A DNA stretch of 36,791 nucleotides from Bacteroidales bacterium (GCA_012798805.1 JAAZMM010000040.1:1-36791), one strand, 5' to 3'; counted from the stretch's first letter, positions 8,204-16,290 are shown. Numbers and translations are program-made. Notes: generated by a model not told the origin, from the letters alone.

Positions 8204-9550
8204 TTATGTGTCGAGGATTTTTGCTGCCGCGTCCAGCCATTTTGGACTTACACCCAGTTTACGGGCAATATTGAGGGCCTCGTGAGGCACCTCATTATCA
8301 GCTGACTCAGTCAGCGAATAATCCATTCTAAGCCGGTCACTGCCCTCCTCTTCCACCAGCCCTTTCACTCTCCAGCATCTGGCACTGCTATCCACATTGT
8401 AGTGGGTAGTAAGGATCAATGAAAGGTTGGGGCACTCCTCAAGTATTTTGAGCAGAGAAGAGACAAGTGCACTACCTTCGGTTGGATTGGTGGTACGTGC
8501 AGGTTCATCTATGATTGCAAGCGTCTTGGCACCACTCTCTGCCAATGTAATCATCCTGTCAATGCGTACCATTTCAGCAGCAAAAGACGACAATCCTTTC
8601 TGGTAATCCTGTTCGTCACCAAAACAGAAAACTATATTTTCCACCGGTACCATTTCAGCCTTCAGCGCAGGAACCGCAAAACCAAACTGGAAAAGATATT
8701 GACAGAGACAGAGGCTCTTGAGGGCCACTGTCTTGCCTCCCATATTGGCTCCTATGATAATACCGGGCTCTCCAGATTTGTAGCAGAAAGAGAGTGTCTG
8801 GAAGAGTTTTCCCTTTTGTGCGAGAATGGATTTGACCTCAGGATGAAACAACCCTTCAAAAGAGGAACTATTTCCCAATGCAGGTATGGTAAAGGACTCC
8901 TTTTTATGCTGGATTGCTTTTGAAATGAGAATATCCAACTCAGCCAAAGAGTGTAATAATTTTTTTAATTCCGTAGAATAAGGGCGGAGCAGATTGCAAA
9001 GAACTCTTTTTATCCTCTCCTCCTCATTATAAAGCTTATCCTTGACCTCTTCATTATCAGGATCACTCTCAAGCTCCCTTCTCAGCTTACGCAACTCCAT
9101 TGAATAAGAGTCATAGACATAGAAAGTGCCTATTTTGAGACCGTCAGGGTCCAAAATGCGGATAATATTGTCAAGGTCGAAATTACTCCACACATCGGTA
9201 ATCTCCGTCTTGGAAAATAATTGTTGAACATCATCTCCCAACAGAGCAAGATGTTTGATTTCAAAAAACTCGATATCCTCAAGCGCGGATCCCTCCTCCA
9301 ATGAAACGAGAGTATTAGAGATATTGCGCAACCCCTGAAGTCTGAATTGCAGATTCTGCACAAGGCTCGGCTCTCTTTCAAGCAATAAAGTAAATCTTTC
9401 CAAAGAGGCATAGGCTTCCTCTATCTCTTCGGCAGTTGTCATCATCTCACTGTCGAGAAGATATTTACGGGCATAACCGGACTGCAATTCCAGTAAATCA
9501 AAGCAGTAGCGGATACCGCAGGGAGAGTCTATTATCTCTTTAAATGTCAT
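8204..9550 (-). CDS. kamC: MutS-family ATPase KamC of the lysine fermentation operon
   Basis: This 448-residue protein has the MutS core and ATPase domains but no mismatch-recognition domain. The helical lever-like part spans about 1-215. Walker A is GANMGGKT (267-274), the signature-like loop is GLSSFAAEMVRI (about 319-330), Walker B is LAIIDEPARTTNPTEG (about 344-359) and the switch His is in TTHY (381-384). The C-terminus VPHEALNIARKLGVSPKWLDAAAKIL resembles the MutS dimerisation helices. There is no Smr domain, so it is not MutS2. Its place between kamB and kamD points to a role in the aminomutase steps, perhaps as an ATP-driven maintenance factor, not in DNA repair. It overlaps the kamB 3' end by 11 bp, so the two are probably translationally coupled. 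Confidence 0.88.
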   Translation of the reverse strand: MTFKEIIDSPCGIRYCFDLLELQSGYARKYLLDSEMMTTAEEIEEAYASLERFTLLLEREPSLVQNLQFRLQGLRNISNTLVSLEEGSALEDIEFFEIKHLALLGDDVQQLFSKTEITDVWSNFDLDNIIRILDPDGLKIGTFYVYDSYSMELRKLRRELESDPDNEEVKDKLYNEEERIKRVLCNLLRPYSTELKKLLHSLAELDILISKAIQHKKESFTIPALGNSSSFEGLFHPEVKSILAQKGKLFQTLSFCYKSGEPGIIIGANMGGKTVALKSLCLCQYLFQFGFAVPALKAEMVPVENIVFCFGDEQDYQKGLSSFAAEMVRIDRMITLAESGAKTLAIIDEPARTTNPTEGSALVSSLLKILEECPNLSLILTTHYNVDSSARCWRVKGLVEEEGSDRLRMDYSLTESADNEVPHEALNIARKLGVSPKWLDAAAKILDT

Positions 9551-10496
9551 ATTTTTCTCTGTTCTTCACTATATCATATACGGGCAGACCTATGGCAGCG
9601 GAAAGCGTGTCGCACAGGAGGTCGGAATCGAGCACAATACCGTTGGGGGCCACCGGATTGACGCAGATAGCTATCAGTTTGCTCTTCATGCGCACGGAGA
9701 TCCTGCCTCCCCTCCTGATAAAGGATCTGTAGAGGTCCGAAGTGACGAAAATACGGGTAAAATCATTGACCACCAGCTCTTTTTCGCCCCTGGGAAGTTC
9801 TTTTTTGACCGCTTGTAGCAATCTGTTCGTCAGTGCACCCTCTACCCCTATCACAGAGTGGTTTCTGATCAAATCAGTGCTCAGGTCGGAAAAGGAGGAT
9901 ATTTCTATTTCCGTTTCCTTACCGGTAAATAGAGGAAGATTGATTAAATCAACTACAAACGATGTGCGGGCCACCAGATCCTTGATATTGGCCGAAAAAG
10001 CGGCTCCGGTCGAAAGTACCATCGCCTCGCTTATAGCGGGGGATGCCGTACTAAGCCTCGAAAGAGCTCCATCTACCAGTATCAGGTCTATACCGAAATT
10101 ATTCAATGAACTCATCCATCTTTTTAATGCACTTCCGGAAGATGGACCGGAAAGAAGGACTTTGCCCTCCTGAAGTGCTTTTGCAGTTACCACACGCCCC
10201 AATGCCGTGGTCACATCACTCACATCATACAATTCTGAAAGTATCGTTCTTTCGCGATAATGTTTTTCGCTTGTACCGAAAAACATTCCTTCTCTTATTG
10301 TAATCTCGGGTTTGGCGGTGGAAGTCACCTGATCCAGTGACTCCCCGTCAAGTCCGATTGAGGTTACCGCCACCGAAAAATAATCGGTTGGCAGTTTGCT
10401 GATAATATAGTTGAGAGACTCAGTCTTACCTGTATTCTTCTCAAGTCCGACAATAGATACACTACGGTATTTGAGTATCTCATCTATAAAGGGCAT
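9540..10496 (-). CDS. kamB: P-loop protein KamB of the lysine fermentation operon
   Basis: The start is set at the ATG at 10496, 4 nt after the kamA stop; an in-frame TTG 48 bp upstream lies inside kamA and is unlikely. The 318-residue product begins with a nucleotide-binding loop, SIVGLEKNTGKTES (about 14-27), which has one extra residue compared with the usual GxxxxGKT. Further in are TSIGLDGE and ILVDGALSRLS, the latter resembling a Walker B strand. The C-terminal part (LIAICVNPVAPNGIVLDSD) has no function I can name. It matches the position and type of the gene called kamB in known lysine clusters. The protein is cytoplasmic by sequence. Its 3' end overlaps kamC by 11 bp, which suggests paired action. 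Confidence 0.82.
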   Translation of the reverse strand: MPFIDEILKYRSVSIVGLEKNTGKTESLNYIISKLPTDYFSVAVTSIGLDGESLDQVTSTAKPEITIREGMFFGTSEKHYRERTILSELYDVSDVTTALGRVVTAKALQEGKVLLSGPSSGSALKRWMSSLNNFGIDLILVDGALSRLSTASPAISEAMVLSTGAAFSANIKDLVARTSFVVDLINLPLFTGKETEIEISSFSDLSTDLIRNHSVIGVEGALTNRLLQAVKKELPRGEKELVVNDFTRIFVTSDLYRSFIRRGGRISVRMKSKLIAICVNPVAPNGIVLDSDLLCDTLSAAIGLPVYDIVKNREKYDI

Positions 10497-10500
10497 AATC

Positions 10501-11751
10501 CTAGTGCTTACTGCGCTCTTTGCGCTCCAGGAATGCAGGCTCAATTGCCATTTTCTGGCCTTCCAGCAGAGCAGCTACCCCTTCCAGAGGTTTCTTGGGC
10601 TCTTTGCGGCACTCCTCACAGTTACACTCGAAATGATACTCTTCAGGCTCGGTATAGGTAGTAATTACGCCTTCAAAATTGCGAAGAACCACTTTACCGG
10701 GAGCATGAGAGATCACATACTGGGGCATAACGGGAGTCTTGCCACCACCACCGGGAGCGTCCACGACAAAAGTAGGTACGGCATAACCTGAGGTGTGGCC
10801 TCTTAAAGCCTCGATAATCTCGATACCCTTTGAAACAGGAGTGCGGAAATGCTCAAGACCCATTGAGAGGTCGCACTGATAGATGTAGTAGGGACGTACC
10901 CTAATCTTCACAAGTTCGTGTACAAGTTTCTTCATCACGTGAACACAATCATTGATGCCACGAAGAAGCACGGACTGGTTTCCGAGAGGAACACCTGCAT
11001 CTGCAAGTCTGGCACAAGCCTGTGCAGACTCTTCAGTAACCTCATTGGGATGATTGAAGTGCGTATTGAGCCAAATCGGATGATACTTCTTGAGCATATT
11101 CACGAGGTCATCAGTTATACGCTGGGGACAAACCACCGGCACCCTTGAGCCAATGCGAATAATCTCCACATGAGGAATAGCACGAAGTCTCTTGATAATA
11201 TCCTCAAGTTTCGCATCACTAACCATTAAGGCATCACCTCCCGAAAGGAGCACATCCCTCACCTGAGGGGTGCGGGCAATATATTCTATAGCCTTGTCTA
11301 TCCTTTCTGAAGGGCTTTCGGCATCCTTCTGTCCTGCAAAACGCCTTCTGGTGCAATGGCGGCAATACATCGAGCACATGTCGGTAATAAGGAGCAGTAC
11401 TCTGTCAGGATATCTGTGAGTAAGACCGGGAGTCGGGGAATCCTCATCCTCGTGGAGAGGATCGAGAAGATCTGCTGCCGACTGATGGGTCTCTGCACCT
11501 GTAGGAATTGCCTGCTTGCGAACGGGGTCATGTGGATCATCAGGATTGATGAGTGAAATGTAGTAGGGAGTAATGGCCATCCTGAGAGTTGAGAGTGTCT
11601 TTTTGACACCCTCTTCCTCTTCAGGAGTAAGTTTGACATATTTCTTGAGTTGGTCCAAAGTCTCAATCCTGTGTTTTACCTGCCATTTCCAGTCATTCCA
11701 CTGGGCATCGGTAACCTCAGGAAAGAGTTCTTTTCTTCTTGATACATTCAT
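10501..11751 (-). CDS. kamA: L-lysine 2,3-aminomutase
   Basis: A radical-SAM, PLP-dependent enzyme of 416 residues. The iron-sulfur motif CSMYCRHC gives Cys126, Cys130 and Cys133. The PLP lysine lies in DAPGGGGKTP (Lys338). The zinc-binding cysteines Cys269 and the C-terminal CNCEEC cluster (376, 378, 381) are present, as in the Clostridium subterminale enzyme with a one-residue offset. It catalyses the first step, L-lysine to L-beta-lysine. The product is full length with no missing key residue. It is followed by kamB after 4 bp and preceded by kdd with 9 bp. Confidence 0.98.
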   Translation of the reverse strand: MNVSRRKELFPEVTDAQWNDWKWQVKHRIETLDQLKKYVKLTPEEEEGVKKTLSTLRMAITPYYISLINPDDPHDPVRKQAIPTGAETHQSAADLLDPLHEDEDSPTPGLTHRYPDRVLLLITDMCSMYCRHCTRRRFAGQKDAESPSERIDKAIEYIARTPQVRDVLLSGGDALMVSDAKLEDIIKRLRAIPHVEIIRIGSRVPVVCPQRITDDLVNMLKKYHPIWLNTHFNHPNEVTEESAQACARLADAGVPLGNQSVLLRGINDCVHVMKKLVHELVKIRVRPYYIYQCDLSMGLEHFRTPVSKGIEIIEALRGHTSGYAVPTFVVDAPGGGGKTPVMPQYVISHAPGKVVLRNFEGVITTYTEPEEYHFECNCEECRKEPKKPLEGVAALLEGQKMAIEPAFLERKERSKH

Positions 11752-11760
11752 ATCTTTGAT

Positions 11761-12801
11761 TTATGCATAAAGGTCGGTAAATACTTTTCTCAATTTGTCG
11801 CTCTCTCTGAGTATCTGCAGGGTAATTTCTGCGTGCCCCTTGGTGTAACCGTTACCGATAATCATAGTAACGTCACTGCCTACACCTTCTGCACCGAGAG
11901 CAGCTTTTGTGAAACTGGTTGCCATAGAGAAGAAATAGATAATACCGTCATTCTTGGTGCATAAGATTGAAGTCATCTCCGTATCGGGAACATTTACGTT
12001 GTTGATGGTCACATCAGCCATTTTTCCGCCGGTGAGCTCATGAACTTTCTCGTACATAGCTATGGGATCGTTTGCATTACCTGCAAATACAACATCGCAA
12101 AAACCGAGGTCCTGCATACGTTTGGTTGACCTTTCGCTATGAGTCATACCGATGACTTTACCTGTAACACCAACACGTTTCTTTGCTTCGTAGCAGCAAA
12201 GCATACCTGATTTTCCACCTGCACCAATTATAAGCACAGTATCACCAGGCCTGCAAAGCTTCGCTGTCTGTGCAGGTGCACCTGCAACGTCCAAAGCCGA
12301 AAGAGCCAGTTTTTCAGGCATATCAGTAGGCATTTTGGCATAGATGCCACTCTCAAAGAGAATGGCCTTACCCTTGATATCCACCTGATCTACATCTTCG
12401 CGGATCTCAAGGATCTCGTCGATGCGCAGGGGAGTCAATGAGAGTGACACAAGTGTGGCAATCTTGTCACCAACCTTTAGATCAGTCTTGCCCACAAGTG
12501 CATCACCAATCTTTTCAACAGTACCAAGGAGCATACCGCCCGAACCTGTACGACGGTTGCGATGCTTACCCTGGAGTTCTACATTAAGAAGAATCTCCTT
12601 CTTCATCTCTTCCTTGTCGTGGTTGCAGAAGTTAGCTATATCGGTAAATGAAGCCGAGTCGATATTTAAAGTCTGAACATCGATTAAGATCTCGTTGTCA
12701 TAGATCTCGTCCATGTTGTTGTCAATCTTATCTGCCGGCTGGGGAAGAACGCCTTTAGGTTCTATTACACGGTGCGTTCCATACTTATTACCTTTTTTCA
12801 T
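11761..12801 (-). CDS. kdd: L-erythro-3,5-diaminohexanoate dehydrogenase
   Basis: The 346-residue protein has the features of Kdd: the N-terminal KYGTHRVIEPKGVLPQPA segment and a Rossmann fold with VLIIGAGGKSGML (about residues 188-200) for NAD(P) binding, in a medium-chain-dehydrogenase-like layout. It oxidatively deaminates 3,5-diaminohexanoate to 3-keto-5-aminohexanoate, releasing ammonia. It lies between kce and kamA in the same orientation, with 44 bp and 9 bp gaps. The A/T-rich leader carries no Shine-Dalgarno sequence. Confidence 0.96.
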   Translation of the reverse strand: MKKGNKYGTHRVIEPKGVLPQPADKIDNNMDEIYDNEILIDVQTLNIDSASFTDIANFCNHDKEEMKKEILLNVELQGKHRNRRTGSGGMLLGTVEKIGDALVGKTDLKVGDKIATLVSLSLTPLRIDEILEIREDVDQVDIKGKAILFESGIYAKMPTDMPEKLALSALDVAGAPAQTAKLCRPGDTVLIIGAGGKSGMLCCYEAKKRVGVTGKVIGMTHSERSTKRMQDLGFCDVVFAGNANDPIAMYEKVHELTGGKMADVTINNVNVPDTEMTSILCTKNDGIIYFFSMATSFTKAALGAEGVGSDVTMIIGNGYTKGHAEITLQILRESDKLRKVFTDLYA

Positions 12802-12845
12802 CGTTTATTTATTGCTGTATTTTATAAGATTATTATTTAAAATGA

Positions 12846-13673
12846 TTACTGTCTTGGAGCCAAACCAAGGATTTCGCGAGCTTCAGCAGAAGTTGCAACT
12901 TCACGACCGAGTTCTTTGGCCAATCTCACAACTTTTGCAACAAGTTCACCGTTGGATTGTGCAAGGACTCCCCTTGCAAGATAGAGGCTGTCTTCAAAAC
13001 CAACTCTCACATGACCACCCATGGAAATTGCAGGAGCAACAAGGGTAAAATTGTGACGACCGATACCGGTAGCACACCAGGTACTGCCTGCGGGAATAGC
13101 ATTCACTAGCCAGCAGAGGTTAGGAATGGTAGCAGAAGTACAACCGGGTACGCCAAGGACAAAGTTGAAGTGCATCGGATGTCCGGGTACTTCGCCTCTA
13201 CGAGCCATGTTGACTATCGTATCGAGATGACCCATTTCAAAGCACTCATATTCGGGCTTAATGTTGTTTTCTATCATTCTTTTACCGAATTCACGCATCA
13301 TCGGAATCGTATTTTCAAAGACCTCATCACCGAAATTACATGTACCGCAATCGAGAGTAGCCATTTCAGGGAAAAGCTCCGTGGGCTGAAGTCTCTCTTC
13401 CGCCGTCATGCCTACTGCACCTCCGGTAGAAGGTATTAGAATAACATCGGGGCAAGCTTTGTAGATGGCATCAATGCACTCTTTAAAGCGTGCTTTACTC
13501 TGTGTGGGAGTGCCGTCATCTTCACGTACATGGAGATGAACGATTGCTGCACCGGCATCAACAGCCGATTTGGCCTCACGTACAATTTCATAAACAGTAT
13601 AGGGAACCGCAGGGTTCTGCTCCTTAGTAACCTCTGCACCGCAAATGGCGGCTGTAATAATTAGCTTATCCAT
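12846..13673 (-). CDS. kce: 3-keto-5-aminohexanoate cleavage enzyme
   Basis: The product of 275 residues belongs to the BKACE (DUF849) family. The start is placed at the ATG at 13673, giving MDKLIITAAICGAEVTKEQNP, the typical N-terminus; an in-frame TTG 18 bp upstream overlaps kal. The zinc-binding HLHVRE motif (His-x-His, about 47-49) and the later GHLDTI and GIGRHNF segments are present. The enzyme uses acetyl-CoA to cleave 3-keto-5-aminohexanoate into acetoacetate and 3-aminobutyryl-CoA. Two bases separate it from the kal stop. Confidence 0.96.
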   Translation of the reverse strand: MDKLIITAAICGAEVTKEQNPAVPYTVYEIVREAKSAVDAGAAIVHLHVREDDGTPTQSKARFKECIDAIYKACPDVILIPSTGGAVGMTAEERLQPTELFPEMATLDCGTCNFGDEVFENTIPMMREFGKRMIENNIKPEYECFEMGHLDTIVNMARRGEVPGHPMHFNFVLGVPGCTSATIPNLCWLVNAIPAGSTWCATGIGRHNFTLVAPAISMGGHVRVGFEDSLYLARGVLAQSNGELVAKVVRLAKELGREVATSAEAREILGLAPRQ

Positions 13674-13675
13674 AT

Positions 13676-14062
13676 TTATTTTCTCTGGCAAGATTTAGGG
13701 GTTACACAAGTACCGCTTGCACGGCATACAACGATGGGCTCTTCAAGAAAATCAGCAGCTGAATCGCTGATATCCGGACGGGGAACAATCACCTTGCGAG
13801 CCTCGAACACCATTTTTCTGGAAGAATTACCTTCAGAAACGATCTCACCCACAGCCTCGATAAATTCACCGGCGTAAACGGGAGCGAAATATTCAACCAT
13901 ATCATATGCTTTGAAGAGACCTTCATCACCATCGCGTTTAATCAAAAGTTCGGTAGCGACATCACCGAAAAGCTGAAGCATTTTTGCTCCATCAACCAAA
14001 TTACCGCCGTAGTGAGCATCCTGAGAGCTCATACGTACTCTAATCATTGCTTTGTTTGCCAT
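13676..14062 (-). CDS. kal: 3-aminobutyryl-CoA ammonia lyase
   Basis: A small hot-dog-fold protein of 128 residues. [45 protein letters not shown] is the recognisable N-terminal half of Kal, and [10 protein letters not shown] follows in the fold. It eliminates ammonia from L-3-aminobutyryl-CoA to give crotonyl-CoA. Position between atoD and kce supports the call. The C-terminus contains two Cys ([11 protein letters not shown]) that I do not assign a role. Confidence 0.94.
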   Translation of the reverse strand: MANKAMIRVRMSSQDAHYGGNLVDGAKMLQLFGDVATELLIKRDGDEGLFKAYDMVEYFAPVYAGEFIEAVGEIVSEGNSSRKMVFEARKVIVPRPDISDSAADFLEEPIVVCRASGTCVTPKSCQRK

Positions 14063-14096
14063 AAATAGTTTCTTTAAATATCTGTTTTATAAAAAA

Positions 14097-14750
14097 TTAT
14101 TGTTTCACATAGATGTAATCAACGAAAATAAAAGGAGTGTGTATTGCCTCCGGAGCAAGTTCGCCCACAGGAACCACCTTTTCTGCTTCCACAATAACAA
14201 CATCGGCAGCTTGAGCCATAGTAGGATTGAAGTTGCGTGTAGTGCCTCTGTAGAAAACATTACCGGACTCATCTACGATTGAACCTCCAATAAGTGCGAA
14301 ATCAGCACCGAGAGGCTTCTCCAGAAGATAATCCTTTCCATCAATAGTAACTCTCTCCTTGCCTTGCTCAACCACTGTGTCAAGACCCGTAGGTGTCAAT
14401 ACGCCGCCAAGACCTGCACCTTTAGCACGTATGCGCTCTGCAAGAGTGCCCTGTGGAACGAACTCAACCTCAGTTTCACCCGAATTCATCTGGTCGATAG
14501 ATGCAGCGTTGCCGCCAATATATGAGGCTATGATCTTCTTTACCTGGCGATTCTCAATCAACCTGCCCCAGCCCTTGCCGTCAAATACGGTATCATTTGC
14601 TATGACTGTAAGATCCTTGACTCCGCTCTCTACAAGAGCATCAACCAATTGCGCGGGAGCTCCGGTACCGAGAAAGCCCCCAATCATAATTGTAGAGCCG
14701 TCTTTTACCATTGCAACGGCATCCTTAAGAGAAATATTTTTTTTCTTCAT
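14097..14750 (-). CDS. atoD: butyryl-CoA:acetoacetate CoA-transferase, alpha subunit
   Basis: The first gene of the operon encodes a 217-residue family I CoA-transferase alpha subunit. IMIGGFLGTGAPAQLVDAL near the N-terminus is the CoA-binding glycine-rich signature, and TGLDTVVEQGKERVTIDGKDYLLEKPLGADFALI is typical of the family. It should pair with AtoA, encoded about 8.3 kb downstream. Together they form butyrate and acetoacetyl-CoA. The leader from the predicted start site is about 65 nt and includes half of a palindrome. Confidence 0.93.
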   Translation of the reverse strand: MKKKNISLKDAVAMVKDGSTIMIGGFLGTGAPAQLVDALVESGVKDLTVIANDTVFDGKGWGRLIENRQVKKIIASYIGGNAASIDQMNSGETEVEFVPQGTLAERIRAKGAGLGGVLTPTGLDTVVEQGKERVTIDGKDYLLEKPLGADFALIGGSIVDESGNVFYRGTTRNFNPTMAQAADVVIVEAEKVVPVGELAPEAIHTPFIFVDYIYVKQ

Positions 14751-14784
14751 ACTATAGATAGTTTATTTTGTATTAATTAAAAAC

Positions 14785-14829
14785 AATTTTGTGGACCTGT
14801 TAAACTAGTTTAACCCAATCCACAAAATT
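14785..14829. promoter_or_regulatory. nested 45-bp palindrome, candidate operator of the lysine operon
   Basis: The outer arms AATTTTGTGGA (14785-14795) and TCCACAAAATT (14819-14829) are perfect 11-bp inverted repeats. Inside lies the perfect 14-bp palindrome TTAAACTAGTTTAA (14800-14813), almost concentric with them. The right arm overlaps the predicted -7 box and the inner palindrome falls around the expected transcription start, a position suited to a repressor. It could instead act as a terminator hairpin for the gene upstream, since TTGTTTTTAATT follows on the minus strand. Confidence 0.65.
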
Positions 14830-14854
14830 AATCAAATTCATTACGATTTCCAAG
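14823..14854 (-). promoter_or_regulatory. predicted promoter of the lysine fermentation operon
   Basis: On the minus strand TAATTTTG (14830-14823) matches the Bacteroidota -7 element TAnnTTTG exactly. CTTG (14854-14851) stands 20 nt upstream, within the expected 19-21 nt spacing, with one mismatch to TTTG. The start site would lie near 14815, giving a leader of about 65 nt before atoD. The promoter sits directly after the stop of the GIN-domain lipoprotein gene (14862). Confidence 0.6.
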
Positions 14855-14861
14855 AATTATT

Positions 14862-15569
14862 TCATTCTTTAATAAGCACAGAGCCCCCACTGAGCTTTTT
14901 TGACTGCACGTAGGCATAGCCTCTGTAGGTAAAAATACTTCCTCCTCTCAAATCTGCATTTATTGTATTGTTTACAGTGAGTTCTGCTCTGCTGGCACCG
15001 GACATATAGATGTATAGATCATGTATTGTCAAGTTGAAATCCATAACGGAAGCCCCTGAATAGCATTTTATATCTGCCTTATGAGCCTTACCCTTAAGCA
15101 CTGCCCCGCCTCCTGTGGCATTGATGGTCAAATGATCCAAATCAAGGGAGTTGCACCTGACATTACTATGGCCTTTCAAGTTGAGTTCAAGATCACCGGT
15201 AATATCTCCGTAGAGGCCTACGGGTGTGTTGTTGTCAACTTCAAGATAACTCAGAGAGTCAGTATATATCCTGACCTCCATATCCACACTCGCTCCCGGT
15301 ATGACATTACTTCTTACGCCAAAATGCAAAACTCCATTTATTATCTTGCCATAGAGATAATTACGGATACTTTCATCACAAGTGATCTCCATGCCGGACT
15401 TCCCTTTCTGCACATAAATTCTGGTAAAGACATCATCCCCCACTTTTACCCCGGTAAAGGAGTCTAAAGGGTAGAAATATGTCCCATCACTCCTTCCCGT
15501 GTTAATTCTCGTGCAAGAAGTAAGGAGAAGTAAGAATATTAATGTTATTCTTGGAAAAAGAGATTTCAT
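14862..15569 (-). CDS. GIN-domain (DUF2807) lipoprotein
   Basis: The 235-residue product starts at the ATG at 15569 (a GTG immediately precedes it). A signal peptide ending in the lipobox LLTSC puts the lipidated Cys near residue 19. The mature part begins with YFYPLDSFTGVKVGDDVFTRIYVQKG, then short beta-rungs containing VDNNTPV, LKGHSNV, ATGGGAV, YSGASV and MSGASR, the pattern of the putative auto-transporter adhesin head GIN domain. It is likely surface or periplasm exposed; function is unknown. It is the last gene of a run with the two OmpA lipoproteins, 5 bp after the first. Confidence 0.8.
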   Translation of the reverse strand: MKSLFPRITLIFLLLLTSCTRINTGRSDGTYFYPLDSFTGVKVGDDVFTRIYVQKGKSGMEITCDESIRNYLYGKIINGVLHFGVRSNVIPGASVDMEVRIYTDSLSYLEVDNNTPVGLYGDITGDLELNLKGHSNVRCNSLDLDHLTINATGGGAVLKGKAHKADIKCYSGASVMDFNLTIHDLYIYMSGASRAELTVNNTINADLRGGSIFTYRGYAYVQSKKLSGGSVLIKE

Positions 15570-15574
15570 CACTT

Positions 15575-16258
15575 TTATAGAGTTCCTTCTTCAGCCTGCT
15601 TGATCATAGTTTCGTTTGCAGAGATAAATACCTCCACACGACGATTTAGTCTACGACCTTCAACAGTGGAGTTGTCTGCCACGGGCTCAGTATAGGATTT
15701 GCCCTCATAAACCATTCTTTCAGCTGCAATGCCAAGACTTTTAAGATAATCAGAAACAGCCTGTGCGCGCTGAAGTGAGAGTCTTTCGTTAACTGCAGCC
15801 GAACCGGTATTATCGGTATGACCATAGATAGTAATGTCGGTTTCGGGAAGATCCCTCATTTCTACTGCAAACTTTGAGAGAGATACCTTTGAAGCTTCAG
15901 TGAGAGCATATTTACCGGTTTCAAAGAGAATACCGCTATCAAAAGTTACTTTAATGGCATCCAAGCCATTTACATCAGTAACGGTTTCAACCTGAACACC
16001 TTCAATTTCAGCCATTTTAGCTGCCTTTTTGTCCATAACGTCACCGATAACGGCGCCTACTGCAGCACCAACGGCCGTACCTACAGCTCCACCGATGGCA
16101 GCGCTCTTACCATCTTTGCCGATAATCGCTCCCAATCCGGCTCCGGCTGCAGCACCACTACCGGCACCTATTAATGCACCTTTACCTGCTCTGGACATAT
16201 TACCGCATCCGGTCAATAAGAATGATGTGCAAAGTAAAATAGTTAGAATTTTTTTCAT
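15575..16258 (-). CDS. OmpA-family lipoprotein with glycine zipper
   Basis: The ATG at 16258 is preferred to an upstream in-frame TTG because it begins a clean lipoprotein signal peptide with lipobox LLTGC (Cys at about 17 of 227). Residues about 22-72 form a Gly/Ala-rich glycine zipper (GAGSGAAAGAGLGAIIG, then GGAVGTAVGAAVGAVIG), which may insert in or lie on a membrane. The C-terminal OmpA domain (about 95-220) shows TFDSGILFETG, IYGHTDNTGS, NERLSLQRAQAV and GRRLNRRVEV, the peptidoglycan-binding signature. It is a tandem paralogue of the next gene upstream and probably tethers the outer membrane to peptidoglycan. Confidence 0.9.
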   Translation of the reverse strand: MKKILTILLCTSFLLTGCGNMSRAGKGALIGAGSGAAAGAGLGAIIGKDGKSAAIGGAVGTAVGAAVGAVIGDVMDKKAAKMAEIEGVQVETVTDVNGLDAIKVTFDSGILFETGKYALTEASKVSLSKFAVEMRDLPETDITIYGHTDNTGSAAVNERLSLQRAQAVSDYLKSLGIAAERMVYEGKSYTEPVADNSTVEGRRLNRRVEVFISANETMIKQAEEGTL

Positions 16259-16290
16259 GTTATAAATATTAAATAATTCTTTCAATAACT

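Noticed and set aside
8204-9550. KamC as a DNA mismatch-repair MutS or MutS2
   Set aside because: No N-terminal mismatch-recognition domain with its Phe-x-Glu motif and no Smr nuclease domain; the gene is embedded in a catabolic operon.
10497-10544. N-terminal extension of KamB, and similar TTG-started extensions of etfB, kce, queA, the acyl-CoA ligase, the M19 dipeptidase and the zipper OmpA protein
   Set aside because: The extensions begin with TTG, usually overlap the upstream gene or promoter, and do not match family N-termini; a well-placed ATG follows in each case.
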